From JABDLO01 sp041749255 (GTDB taxonomy: Bacteria; Bacteroidota; Bacteroidia; Chitinophagales; Saprospiraceae): a stretch of 64,000 bases of DNA. Made by a program: the position numbers and the translations under genes. Below are positions 27,076-36,016 of this stretch, in pieces. The notes under the pieces are model-generated. The model saw only the letters and a program-made list of their open reading frames with translations. It made no database searches and was not told the DNA's origin. Each line of letters begins with the position of its first letter. The stretch's first letter is position 1. The stretch spans positions 11,629 through 75,628 of the forward strand of contig JBGTBR010000076.1 in assembly GCA_041749255.1 (NCBI GenBank). Direction: 5' to 3'.

Positions 27076-30000
27076 ATGGTTTTTATGAGAAGTAAGTCGA
27101 TTCAGGTAATTATATTACTATTCTGCATTAGTGTTTTATGGATTGATCTGTCAGGACAATGTAGCGATACGCCTCAGGCGGGCTTATTTTGTGATCCTGA
27201 CTTGCCTGATGGGGCTCCACTTCTGTGTAATCTCGATTGTTTGGATGGTTTTATGGATAGATTACCCGTAGAAGATCCTATGATATTAATGGACCAACCT
27301 CCGAGACTTTGTTCCAATGGAATGGGAAATCAGGGAGATCCTAATAATATGTCATGGTTCGCTTTTATTGCTGGCTCAGAAACGATCCGGTTTCGCATCA
27401 CACCTTCCAACTGTACAGTAGAGGGAAACAATCTCACAGGTATTCAGGCAGGTATATACACCCGATGTTACGATTGGGATGATCTCTATTGTATAGGGGA
27501 TTGTCAAATCGATGCTTTTGAAATAGGCGGCCCTGGTTTCATAGTAGGACAAACGTATTACTTTTTTCTGGATGGATGCAATGGTAGTGTTTGTGATTAC
27601 AGGGTTGAAGTCATTGAAGGTGAACAACCTTTCCGATTACCTGAAATTACAGGGATGATTCCCAATATAGACCTTGAAAATGATACAGTTTGCCTCGGTG
27701 CTTCCTTAACTTTTATGCTCTCGGGTTTGACTCAGGAGGGGATTGACTATACCTATACTATTACTCCTCCTACTTCTGATTATCCCAGTGGGAGACACCC
27801 GGAAGAATCACTTCCGCTTACCGATTGGGTGTTTAATGAAGAAGGCGTTTTTACCTTATCAGTACAGGCTACCAATGGATGTGATGTTACCGATGTTTTT
27901 ACGCGGAATGTCATAGTTTCCCGGATTGAAGATGTGATATATGATGATATAGAGCTATGTCTTGAAGACATCAGTTCTTTTCCGGGGCCTGAAGGTTGGG
28001 TAGGGAATAATATATTTTTTCCAGGAAATAACAGGGTTGCAGTAGACAATGAGTTTGGATGCACGTATTTTCAGGAAATCAATGTACGAACCATTTCTCT
28101 TGGACCCAGGACAGATGTAGATTTATACGTTTGCACGGATGATTTTCCATTTGAATATGAAGGATATATCATCAGTGAACAAGTAACGAATATGCCACTT
28201 TCTTTGGATAATGCATCATCAACAGGCTGTGATAGTTTGGTATCTCTTACCGTATCACATTTGTCACTGGATGCGGAAATTGTAATTCAGGATTGTGTGG
28301 GAGAGGATGTATTATTAGAGCTTGCAATTGGAGGGAGAAGTCCATCAGGATTGAGTATTGATCAGGTAGTCTGGTTGGATGAACAGGATAATGTAATACA
28401 ACCCTTTGATGCAGAAGGTGTGGTCATCGCCATTCAGAATAATGGTGTATACAGAGCTGAAATGGATATATCTTTCAATGGAATTCAATGCAATCAGATT
28501 ATAACTTCAGGCCCTATCGATATTAATGATACAAGACCAGAACCACCACAGCTTTTGAACTGGAATGATTCATTTTGTTCAAATGATGTTGTGCAAACGT
28601 ATCGTATAGCCGAAGCTTCAGAAGAAATATTTGAGTACATATGGAGTTACCCTGATGGACTTTCAGACGTTATGGACAATCAAAGCGACTCACTTGTGGT
28701 AAATTGGGGTAACATCCCCGGTGGTGAAATATGTGTTGTTGCTGTATCGGCATGTGGGGAAAGCATTCCGGTTTGTATGTTGATCACTACTTTGAATATC
28801 CCGGAACCGGAGATAGATGTACAAGGTATATTTTGTGTCGACGAAGAAGTGATTGTGACCTCCATCGGGGATCCTCAATGGAGCCATAACTGGGATTTCC
28901 AGGATGGTGTCGTCATTTTTTCAAATGATCTGGCTGGTTCTGGGCCTCATTCAATTTTGTATTCACAACCTGGTAATAAAGTTTTATCCTTAATAGTGAA
29001 TGATGGTGACTGTATTTCTGATGAAATAACTTTTTCATTTACTATTGATGAAAGGCTCGAATTTTCAACAACGGAATGCAGGGCTACCAATGAATCAGTT
29101 GAGTTTTTCTGGGAAGAAGTTCCCGGTGCTTCGGATTATGAAATTATCATTGTTACCGGCCAACAGGGAATGCGGGACGGCAATAGCTTTTTTGTAGGAG
29201 GTCTTGCTTTTGAAGAAGAAGTCATCATGGAGATCACAGCTTTGTCTGATAACCCTTGTGCAAATTCTTTGCCGCTGTTGGTTTCCTGTGTGGCTGCATG
29301 TGAGAATATTGAGTTCAATATTGAAAGTCAGATTCCTCAATTTTGTCTGGGAGAGATTGAAGAGCCCTTTTCGTTGATCACGACAGAAGTCGGGGAAGGG
29401 ATTGAGATACAGTATAGTGGTTCTGGAGTCAATCAACAAGGTATTTTTGATCCTGCCGGCTTGCCTGCGGGTTCTTATACCATTGAGGCGTCAATAGAGA
29501 TAGATGGTTGCAATTATTCCGATTTTACCGTCATTGAAATCCTCGAACTTCCAGTTTTTGATTATGAAATAGAACAACCAATTTGTCCAGGAGAAAGTGT
29601 TGGTAGCATCACTTTTACACCCGAAGTGTCCACAGATGTATACACTTATTTTTTGAATGACCAAATTATCAATGAAGATACGGTCTTTTTAGAACCTGGC
29701 ACTTACACAGTAAGAGTACTCAATGGGTCAGGATGTGCAATTGAAGAAATGATCACCATCATTTCTCCTATGTTGTTTCCGGAACTGTCTTTTGGAGGTC
29801 GATTTCAAATAGAGGAAGGCGAAAGTCTCCATATAAGCTTACAATACAATGTTAACGATGCGGATCGGATAGATAGTGTCGTATGGTTTTTGCCATTAAC
29901 GGGGGAACTTTGCTCAGGAAATGTAGAGCAGTGTAGCGAAGTGACTTGGTTACCTGAGGCAGGTACAGGAGATGTTTGTATAACTGTCTATTTTGATGGT

Positions 30001-30339
30001 GAATGTTCTTTGGTCCTTTGTAACTCCTATGTTGTATCGCGTAACACTTTGGTATACATTCCTAATGTATTTTCTCCCAATCAGGATGGCAATAATGATT
30101 TTTTAACCATAGGTACCAATGATCCTTCATTGTTAATTAGAAAAGTGATTATTTATGACAGATGGGGTAGTGTGGTACATCGGCTTCAAAATATTAATGT
30201 TGAACAAGAGCTCATTATTTGGGATGGAATGTATTCTGATCGACCCGCTATGCCGGGTGTTTACGTCTATTTAATAGAATGTACCAACGAAAACGGTGAG
30301 ACATTAATAAAAACCGGAGACATTACTCTTATCCGGTAG
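27076..30339 (+). CDS. Large T9SS-exported surface protein with gliding C-terminal domain
   Basis: I use the ATG at 27076 (1087 residues), preceded by agaagaaa; an ATG at 27085 or 27037 is possible, the latter adding 13 polar residues before the signal peptide (IQVIILLFCISVLW). The mature part is Cys-rich with several PKD/Ig-like domains and internal adhesin-type beta domains. It ends in the CHU_C sorting domain (NVFSPNQDGNND, YDRWGSVV, terminal TLIR). It follows the giant adhesin by about 100 bases on the same strand, so the two could be a functional pair. A TAnnTTTG match at 27015-27022 suggests its own promoter. Confidence 0.85.
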   Translation: MVFMRSKSIQVIILLFCISVLWIDLSGQCSDTPQAGLFCDPDLPDGAPLLCNLDCLDGFMDRLPVEDPMILMDQPPRLCSNGMGNQGDPNNMSWFAFIAGSETIRFRITPSNCTVEGNNLTGIQAGIYTRCYDWDDLYCIGDCQIDAFEIGGPGFIVGQTYYFFLDGCNGSVCDYRVEVIEGEQPFRLPEITGMIPNIDLENDTVCLGASLTFMLSGLTQEGIDYTYTITPPTSDYPSGRHPEESLPLTDWVFNEEGVFTLSVQATNGCDVTDVFTRNVIVSRIEDVIYDDIELCLEDISSFPGPEGWVGNNIFFPGNNRVAVDNEFGCTYFQEINVRTISLGPRTDVDLYVCTDDFPFEYEGYIISEQVTNMPLSLDNASSTGCDSLVSLTVSHLSLDAEIVIQDCVGEDVLLELAIGGRSPSGLSIDQVVWLDEQDNVIQPFDAEGVVIAIQNNGVYRAEMDISFNGIQCNQIITSGPIDINDTRPEPPQLLNWNDSFCSNDVVQTYRIAEASEEIFEYIWSYPDGLSDVMDNQSDSLVVNWGNIPGGEICVVAVSACGESIPVCMLITTLNIPEPEIDVQGIFCVDEEVIVTSIGDPQWSHNWDFQDGVVIFSNDLAGSGPHSILYSQPGNKVLSLIVNDGDCISDEITFSFTIDERLEFSTTECRATNESVEFFWEEVPGASDYEIIIVTGQQGMRDGNSFFVGGLAFEEEVIMEITALSDNPCANSLPLLVSCVAACENIEFNIESQIPQFCLGEIEEPFSLITTEVGEGIEIQYSGSGVNQQGIFDPAGLPAGSYTIEASIEIDGCNYSDFTVIEILELPVFDYEIEQPICPGESVGSITFTPEVSTDVYTYFLNDQIINEDTVFLEPGTYTVRVLNGSGCAIEEMITIISPMLFPELSFGGRFQIEEGESLHISLQYNVNDADRIDSVVWFLPLTGELCSGNVEQCSEVTWLPEAGTGDVCITVYFDGECSLVLCNSYVVSRNTLVYIPNVFSPNQDGNNDFLTIGTNDPSLLIRKVIIYDRWGSVVHRLQNINVEQELIIWDGMYSDRPAMPGVYVYLIECTNENGETLIKTGDITLIR

Positions 30340-30961
30340 TCAGTGAACTTACAAGGTTTACCACACCAGTGATAATGTATTGAATACCTATTGCCATAAC
30401 AATAAACCCCATAATCCTGCTGATGGCTTTCAGTCCTGTATATCCCAGTACCCTGAATAGCAGTGGACTCATTCTTAATGTCAGATATATGATAAATGCG
30501 CTGAACGCAATAACTCCAATGATTATAAACCTTGTACTCCATTCGGTAAATTCAGCATAGTAGCCTATAAGTAATGAAATAGAGCCCGGACCTGATAACA
30601 TGGGCATGGCCATAGGGGCAAAAGAAATATCTTCCTTTTCCATGGCTTCTTTTTTTACTTTATCATTAATAGCCCTGCTTTGTGAAAACTTGCCACTTAG
30701 CAGGGCAAAGCCTGAGGTCATGATAACGATACCTCCAGCAATCCTTATGGCATTGATACTTACTCCAAAAAAACTTAGAATATATGAACCTCCTAAAAAG
30801 AATGCGATGAGTATTACTCCAAAGTATATAGAAGTTTGTCTCGAGGTGACATTTCTTTCCCGGACAGTATGATCAGGGGTCAATGCCAAAAAAACTGGAA
30901 TGGCACCCAATGGATTGACAACTGAGATCAGCGATGCAAGACATGCAATGAATATTGACAT
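30329..30961 (-). CDS. MarC-family integral membrane protein
   Basis: This 210-residue protein has about six membrane segments. The N-terminal NPLGAIPVFLALT and the later AMPMLSGPGS are typical of the MarC/UPF0056 family, whose function is unsettled. The old link to multiple antibiotic resistance was not confirmed. Its 3' end overlaps the convergent T9SS cargo gene by 11 bases. A TAnnTTTG match lies 15 bases upstream of the start. Confidence 0.9.
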   Translation of the reverse strand: MSIFIACLASLISVVNPLGAIPVFLALTPDHTVRERNVTSRQTSIYFGVILIAFFLGGSYILSFFGVSINAIRIAGGIVIMTSGFALLSGKFSQSRAINDKVKKEAMEKEDISFAPMAMPMLSGPGSISLLIGYYAEFTEWSTRFIIIGVIAFSAFIIYLTLRMSPLLFRVLGYTGLKAISRIMGFIVMAIGIQYIITGVVNLVSSLTTG

Positions 30962-30975
30962 AATATAATTTTGTG

Positions 30976-30983
30976 CAAATATA
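30976..30983 (-). promoter_or_regulatory. -7 element of the marC-family gene
   Basis: On the minus strand this reads tatatttg, an exact TAnnTTTG match 15 bases before the ATG. No clear upstream TTG box is seen at the expected spacing. Confidence 0.4.
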
Positions 30984-31054
30984 ATTACTTAGATAATGCG
31001 AAATTATATTTGGGATAAATAATTTTATAAAGGGAAATAATATGAAGTGAAATT

Positions 31055-31747
31055 TTATATTGAGGCCTTACAGACAAAATCCATAAAGAAAAGGACTACA
31101 TAAAGCTGTTCGTTTCTATTAAGATGGGTATTATCGACGAGGAAGGCATCTTTAGACTTTGTAAGGGGGCTGTGTTCTCTGGTGGTATCGATGTGATCCC
31201 TATGTAAGAGATTTTCTCTTACTTCTTTTATTGTATTTAATTTGCCTTTTGACTTCAATTCCGAATATCTTCTTTCCACTCTTGTGTCAATATCAGCTGT
31301 GAGAAAGAGTTTTAATTCTGCTTGAGGAAAGACGACGGTTGTTATATCCCGGCCATCCATTACAATTCCCTTGTTTTTTCCCAGGGTTTTTTGAATATAG
31401 ACCAGCTTTTTGCGTACTTCGGGGATTACGGCAATTTCACTGACCATAGCGGAAACTCTTAGAGTCCGTATTTCGTCTTCTACATCTTTATTATTGAGTA
31501 GGGTTCTGTTAAATCCATTGGAAGAATAGAAGTCAATTTGTATATGGTCGAGTACCTGTATGACGGCATTGTGATCGTGTATATCTAAATCATGATCAAG
31601 GCAATACAGACAAACAGCCCTGTACATGGCTCCGGAATCGACGTACTTATAGTTTAGATGCCGGGCAAGGTCTTTGGCCAGGGTTGATTTTCCACAGGAA
31701 GAAAAACCATCTATTGCTATGACAATTTTAGAAGCGTTTGATCTCAC
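31055..31747 (-). CDS. cmk: Cytidylate kinase
   Basis: This enzyme phosphorylates CMP and dCMP with ATP. The 230-residue protein has the P-loop IDGFSSCGKST near residues 13-23, VDSGAMYRA as the nucleoside-binding segment, MDGRDITTVVFP, and a DIDTRVERRYSE lid region. Length is normal. It sits downstream of the DUF2795 gene but a strong terminator lies between them, so it is probably read separately. Confidence 0.94.
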   Translation of the reverse strand: MRSNASKIVIAIDGFSSCGKSTLAKDLARHLNYKYVDSGAMYRAVCLYCLDHDLDIHDHNAVIQVLDHIQIDFYSSNGFNRTLLNNKDVEDEIRTLRVSAMVSEIAVIPEVRKKLVYIQKTLGKNKGIVMDGRDITTVVFPQAELKLFLTADIDTRVERRYSELKSKGKLNTIKEVRENLLHRDHIDTTREHSPLTKSKDAFLVDNTHLNRNEQLYVVLFFMDFVCKASI

Positions 31748-31762
31748 AGGAGAAAAATAAAT

Positions 31763-31802
31763 AAAAAAAGACTTATCAAATGTATTTAAGATAAGTCTTT
31801 TT
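31763..31802 (-). terminator. Rho-independent terminator of the DUF2795 gene
   Basis: aaaaagacttatc and gataagtcttttt form a 13-bp stem around a 12-base loop. On the minus strand a T run follows. The hairpin is nearly symmetric and could also act on the plus strand. Confidence 0.8.
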
Positions 31803-31821
31803 AAAGTATTGCGTTATTTGA

Positions 31822-32043
31822 TCAGTATTCGTCTTCGTTAAACAAAAAGTCATCTTTTCTCGGATAGTCCGGCCAGATATCTTCCATGGTTTCATAGATT
31901 TCTCCTTCATCTTCTAATTCCTGAAGATTTTCAATCACTTCCAATGAAGCTCCTGATCGAATGGCGTAGTCGATCAATTCGTCTCTTGTAGCCGGCCAGG
32001 GTGCATCTTCAAGTTGATGGGCTAACTCTAAAGTCCAATACAT
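31822..32043 (-). CDS. DUF2795 small protein
   Basis: This 73-residue acidic protein has the DUF2795 pattern: MYWTLELAHQLEDAPWP, then TRDELIDYAIRSGASLEVIENLQE in two short helices. The acidic tail ends in Glu-Asp-Glu-Tyr. The family is widespread in Bacteroidota and its role is unknown. It is monocistronic with its own terminator. Confidence 0.85.
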   Translation of the reverse strand: MYWTLELAHQLEDAPWPATRDELIDYAIRSGASLEVIENLQELEDEGEIYETMEDIWPDYPRKDDFLFNEDEY

Positions 32044-32258
32044 ATTTTTTTATAGTAATAAGGTGAATAATATAATTCCCGTGAAAATTCACGCAAATGT
32101 ATTAAAATCTGTGTTTCATCCAAATAATTCATATTTTTTTCATCAGGAATCATCTATTCAATCATTACTATCATACACTAATGCTCAATTAAGATGGGAA
32201 ACACTCATGCAATACATATTATAAGGTAATAAAGATTCCAATGCAATTGTTAAAGTTC

Positions 32259-33323
32259 TTATAAAATCAACATGGCATCACCATAACTGTAAAATCGATA
32301 ACCTTTTTTTATGGCTTCCTGATATCCTTTCATGATTAAATCATGGCCTCCAAAGGCCGCTACCATTATAAGCAGGCTTGATTTAGGCAAGTGAAAATTG
32401 GTGATCATCCTGTTGGCTATACTAAATTCATGGGGTGGATAAATGAATAGATTGGTCCATCCTTCGGCTGATTTTAATAAACCATTTGCAGAAACTGCTG
32501 ATTCTATAGACCTCATGCAGGTAGTTCCTACCGAACAAATATTTTTTCCTTTCTTTTTACTTTCATTGACAATTTGAGCGGATTCATCTGTAATTCTAAA
32601 ATACTCAGCATCCATTTTGTGTTTTGAAAGGTCTTCCACATCGATACTCCTGAAGGTACCTAATCCTACATGAAGGGTGATCTCAGCAAAATGTATACCC
32701 TTAATCTCCAGCCTTTTCATTAATTCCCTGCTAAAATGCAATCCTGCTGTTGGTGCGGCTACTGCACCCGTTTCTTTGGCATAGATCGTTTGGTATCTTT
32801 CCAAATCCAGCTCTTCAGGTTTTCGTTTTATATATTTTGGAAGTGGAGTATTACCTAATTTTTTTAAGGCATCCCTAAATTCAGCATCATTACCTTCAAA
32901 AAAGAAACGAATTGTCCTTCCTCTGGATGTGGTATTATCTACCACTTCTGCTACCAGTATTTCATTGCCTTCCTCATCGGAAAAATAAAGCTTATTGCCC
33001 ACACGAATCTTTCTGGCAGGATCAACCAACACGTCCCACAATCTGGCCGAATCATTTAATTCTCTTAATAAAAAGACTTCAATCTTAGCCCCGGTCTTTT
33101 CCTTTCGGCCATACATTCTGGCAGGATACACTTTGGTGTTATTAAAAACGAAGGTGTCTCCATCATCAAAGTAATTCAATATATCTTTAAATACTTTATG
33201 TTCAATGGTTCCAGTCTTTCTGTCGATGACCATGAGTTTTGAATGGTCTCTTTCTTCAGCAGGATATTGTGCTATAAGTTCTTCCGGAAGTTCAAAGTTA
33301 AATTGAGATAATTTGGTCCTCAT
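32259..33323 (-). CDS. queA: S-adenosylmethionine:tRNA ribosyltransferase-isomerase
   Basis: QueA adds the epoxycyclopentane group from SAM to 7-aminomethyl-7-deazaguanine in tRNA, a step in queuosine synthesis. The protein starts with the family motif LSQFNFELPEELIAQYP; PTAGLHF and HVGLGTF lie in the middle, and MITNFHLPKS near the end. The family start fits the ATG at 33323 (354 residues); a frame extension to 33392 adds 23 residues upstream of the -7 box and is unlikely. No preQ1 riboswitch is seen. Confidence 0.95.
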   Translation of the reverse strand: MRTKLSQFNFELPEELIAQYPAEERDHSKLMVIDRKTGTIEHKVFKDILNYFDDGDTFVFNNTKVYPARMYGRKEKTGAKIEVFLLRELNDSARLWDVLVDPARKIRVGNKLYFSDEEGNEILVAEVVDNTTSRGRTIRFFFEGNDAEFRDALKKLGNTPLPKYIKRKPEELDLERYQTIYAKETGAVAAPTAGLHFSRELMKRLEIKGIHFAEITLHVGLGTFRSIDVEDLSKHKMDAEYFRITDESAQIVNESKKKGKNICSVGTTCMRSIESAVSANGLLKSAEGWTNLFIYPPHEFSIANRMITNFHLPKSSLLIMVAAFGGHDLIMKGYQEAIKKGYRFYSYGDAMLIL

Positions 33324-33345
33324 GAATGTGTTTTTTTTAAGCGTG

Positions 33346-33353
33346 CAAAAATA
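33346..33353 (-). promoter_or_regulatory. -7 element of queA
   Basis: On the minus strand this reads tatttttg, an exact TAnnTTTG match 22 bases before the queA ATG. This also argues against the longer start at 33392. Confidence 0.45.
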
Positions 33354-33713
33354 GTAATATATTCCTTTATTTTTATACTGAATACGAATCATTTAACACC
33401 TGAAAGAACTTCTTTGGTACAGTAAATTCTGATCGTAAATCCGAAGCCTCCTTCTAGTTTTTAAAAAGCTGAATCTTATCTGCTAAAACTTTTCTATTTT
33501 TTACATCAAAGGCATCTATGACAAAGTGGGTTTTGATCATATCTGTACTTCTCCAGGTCCAATGAACAATTGTCAAGAGTATAAATAAGCAATGTATTTC
33601 AATGTATTTAAGTATTATAATGTACCGTATAGCTATTGAAATACTCATTTCATCTAAATGGTTTGCTACTATAGCAAAAGAATGCTTAGTTTTAATTCCG
33701 TATATTATTAATT
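33354..33713. other. Spacer between queA and the ABC permease
   Basis: No clear gene or terminator is seen. A minus-strand frame (33454-33648) ends in a protein-like tail (FVIDAFDVKNRKVLADKIQL) but its first half is hydrophobic and AT-driven. It might be the last trace of a decayed gene; I do not call it. Confidence 0.35.
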
Positions 33714-34958
33714 ATGTTAAGAATTTTTTACGAAAGTGCACGCTTAGCCCATCAGTCGCTGGTAGCTAACAAATTACGAACCTTTCTTTCCTTGTTGGGA
33801 ATTACTATAGGTATCTTCTGTATTATTGGAGTCAAATCAGCGGTTGATTCCTTGCAAAACAGCATTGTGACTGAATTTAAAAAGCTCGGTAGCGATGTTA
33901 TTTTTGTTGATAAAAACCCATGGGATGAGGATCCGGGAATGAATGCCTGGAAGTATGCCCGCAGACCGGATCTGACTCACAGAGATTATAGGGTGGTCAC
34001 AGACCGGTCAACATTAGCAGAATCGGCTGCATTTGGATTGTTTACCACAGGACGTACCATAAAATACAATACGAATAGTGTCGGCAATGTCTTTATTATG
34101 GGGGCTACACCTGAATACGTAGAAGTGCAAAACATGAAAATTGGCATGGGGAGGTACTTTACCACTTTAGAATCCGAATCGGGAGCGAACAGAATCATTC
34201 TGGGTTACAAATTGATGAAGGAACTTTTCGATGATGAGGATCCATTGGATAAGTATGTTACATTATTAGGGCAGAGGTTTCAGGTCATTGCCGTACTGGA
34301 GGAAGAAGGAGATAATTTACTAAGTTTTGTTAATTATGATGAGGTAGTCTGGATGGGGTATAACACATTCAGAAAGTTTATTCAGATTCAGGACAATAAA
34401 TCTTTAGGTAGAATATTTGGTGTGAAAGCCAAAGCAGGCGTAGATCTCGAGGATCTTAAGGGTGAAGTCACCGGCATATTAAGAGCAGCAAGAAGACTTA
34501 AACCTGCAGAAGAAGATAATTTTTCAGTTAATGAGGTTTCTACAATCACAGGTTTATTAGACAATTTATTTGGAGTGTTAAATGGTGTTGGATTTTTGAT
34601 AGGTGGCTTTTCATTGGTAGTTGGAATGTTTAGTGTGGCCAATATCATGTTTGTAACAGTAAAGGAAAGGACTAATCTCATAGGTATCAAAAAGGCAATA
34701 GGAGCGAAGAGGTATGTGATATTACTTGAGTTTCTCATCGAAGCCATCATTCTCAGTTTATTAGGTGGCCTTTTAGGTATATTTTTTGTTTATTTAGGTG
34801 TGCTTCTCATTTCCCAGGTATCCAATTTCGACATGCAACTCACCTTTGGGAATATACTCCTGGGAATAAGTGTATCAATTGTAGTGGGTATCATTGCAGG
34901 GATGATTCCGGCTTCCATTGCCTCCAGGATGGATCCAGTTGAGGCCATCCGTGCTTAA
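33714..34958 (+). CDS. MacB/FtsX-type ABC transporter permease
   Basis: This 414-residue protein has one membrane segment near residues 20-45 (LGITIGIFCIIGV), a large periplasmic MacB-type domain (about 45-280), then three C-terminal membrane segments of the FtsX fold with KERTNLIGIKKAIGAKR between them. The family works in tripartite or lipoprotein-type export as mechanotransmission permeases. No ATPase or membrane-fusion partner lies beside it, so it is an orphan permease here and its substrate is unknown. Confidence 0.9.
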   Translation: MLRIFYESARLAHQSLVANKLRTFLSLLGITIGIFCIIGVKSAVDSLQNSIVTEFKKLGSDVIFVDKNPWDEDPGMNAWKYARRPDLTHRDYRVVTDRSTLAESAAFGLFTTGRTIKYNTNSVGNVFIMGATPEYVEVQNMKIGMGRYFTTLESESGANRIILGYKLMKELFDDEDPLDKYVTLLGQRFQVIAVLEEEGDNLLSFVNYDEVVWMGYNTFRKFIQIQDNKSLGRIFGVKAKAGVDLEDLKGEVTGILRAARRLKPAEEDNFSVNEVSTITGLLDNLFGVLNGVGFLIGGFSLVVGMFSVANIMFVTVKERTNLIGIKKAIGAKRYVILLEFLIEAIILSLLGGLLGIFFVYLGVLLISQVSNFDMQLTFGNILLGISVSIVVGIIAGMIPASIASRMDPVEAIRA

Positions 34959-35132
34959 TGACTCCGATATTTAACTGAATAATATATTTAATTTATAGAA
35001 ACTACTCGGGTATAACCCCCAAACTTTGGGGACAAAAATCATGACAAATCAACTCATTTATAACAGAGTCTTAGTAGTTATAACTAATATTTTCGTGGTA
35101 ATATAAGCGCATGTCTCACAAATTAAACAAAT
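34959..35132. other. Spacer with inverted copy of a dispersed word
   Basis: This spacer contains caaaaatcatgacaaa at 35033-35048, the exact reverse complement of 7344-7359. A partial palindrome cccccaaactttgggg lies beside it. No gene is seen. Confidence 0.45.
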
Positions 35133-35167
35133 AAAAAAAGAGACTCTTTAGAAGTCTCTTTTTTTTT
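35133..35167. terminator. Symmetric rho-independent terminator
   Basis: A stem of 13 bp (aaaaaaagagact / agtctcttttttt) with a 7-base loop has T runs on both strands. It can end the ABC permease transcript from the left and any read-through of rplT from the right. Confidence 0.8.
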
Positions 35168-35276
35168 ATGTCAGTACAATACTGATAAGATCATATACAC
35201 TTAAGTGGAATTGATAGGTCTCCCAAGCGTCATGGTGTTAAGCGAATTATTTTCCAAGAGAAATCAACTCTGCTCG

Positions 35277-35297
35277 AAAAACTCCCGTGACAGGAGT
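35277..35297 (-). terminator. Terminator at the rplT stop codon
   Basis: On the minus strand actcc and ggagt form a 5-bp stem around a 7-base loop, followed by ttttt. The stem begins at the rplT stop codon. It is short but well placed. Confidence 0.55.
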
Positions 35298-35641
35298 CAA
35301 TTTACTTTTTGCACTATTTCTTTGAAAGTATCTGGGTGGTTCATTGCGAGATCTGCAAGTACTTTCCTGTTAATATTGATATCAGCTTTTTTAAGCTGAT
35401 TGATAAATTTTGAGTAAGAAAGTCCATGCTCTCTTACAGCCGCATTTATCCTGACGATCCAAAGTCTACGGAATGCGCGTTTTTTATTTTTACGGTCTCT
35501 GTAAGCGTATTGCCAGGCTTTTTCTACCGCATTTTTAGCAACCGTGTACACGTTTTTTCGAGCTCCAAAATAACCTTTGGCGAGTTTCAGTATTTTTTTT
35601 CTCCTTTGCCTGGAGGCTACTGCATTAACTGATCTTGGCAT
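35297..35641 (-). CDS. rplT: 50S ribosomal protein L20
   Basis: This 114-residue basic protein is full-length L20, which binds 23S rRNA and is needed early in large-subunit assembly. It begins MPRSVNAVASRQRRKKILKL and keeps the conserved RDRKNKKR and LWIVRINAA segments. It follows rpmI by 79 bases on the same strand. The usual upstream gene infC is absent here. Confidence 0.96.
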   Translation of the reverse strand: MPRSVNAVASRQRRKKILKLAKGYFGARKNVYTVAKNAVEKAWQYAYRDRKNKKRAFRRLWIVRINAAVREHGLSYSKFINQLKKADININRKVLADLAMNHPDTFKEIVQKVN

Positions 35642-35720
35642 AATATAGTGTGTTTTAGTACAGCACAGGGATCAACATGGTGATGCTTTATTTACCTGTA
35701 CTCTCGTTAAAAAATATAAT

Positions 35721-35915
35721 TTACTTCAATAAAAGTCTCTTCATTCTCTTTTCGTCCGCAGGAGAGACAAGGGCAGAACCTGTCAACCTTGTTTTTGCCT
35801 TATTTGATTTTTTTCTCATAAGGTGAGAGGTATTTGCCTGGAATCTTTTTACTTTTCCCGTACCCGTCAGACTGAATCTCTTCTTTGCACTGGAGTGCGT
35901 CTTCATTTTAGGCAT
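35721..35915 (-). CDS. rpmI: 50S ribosomal protein L35
   Basis: This 64-residue basic protein starts MPKMKTHSSAKKRFSLTG, the L35 signature, at the ATG at 35915; a TTG two codons upstream is less likely. It forms the usual rpmI-rplT pair. Upstream on the same strand lies a lipoprotein gene instead of infC. Confidence 0.95.
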   Translation of the reverse strand: MPKMKTHSSAKKRFSLTGTGKVKRFQANTSHLMRKKSNKAKTRLTGSALVSPADEKRMKRLLLK

Positions 35916-36016
35916 GATCAATTTCTTTATTTTTAAAAGATGGCAAAGATACGAATAACTAATTAAAAATAAAAGAAGAATTTAAATGTTTTGATGTAAA
36001 TAAATAATTTACATCC

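Noticed and set aside
33454..33648. 64-residue minus-strand open frame
   Set aside because: Only the last 30 residues look protein-like and no start or domain is convincing; at most a decayed fragment.
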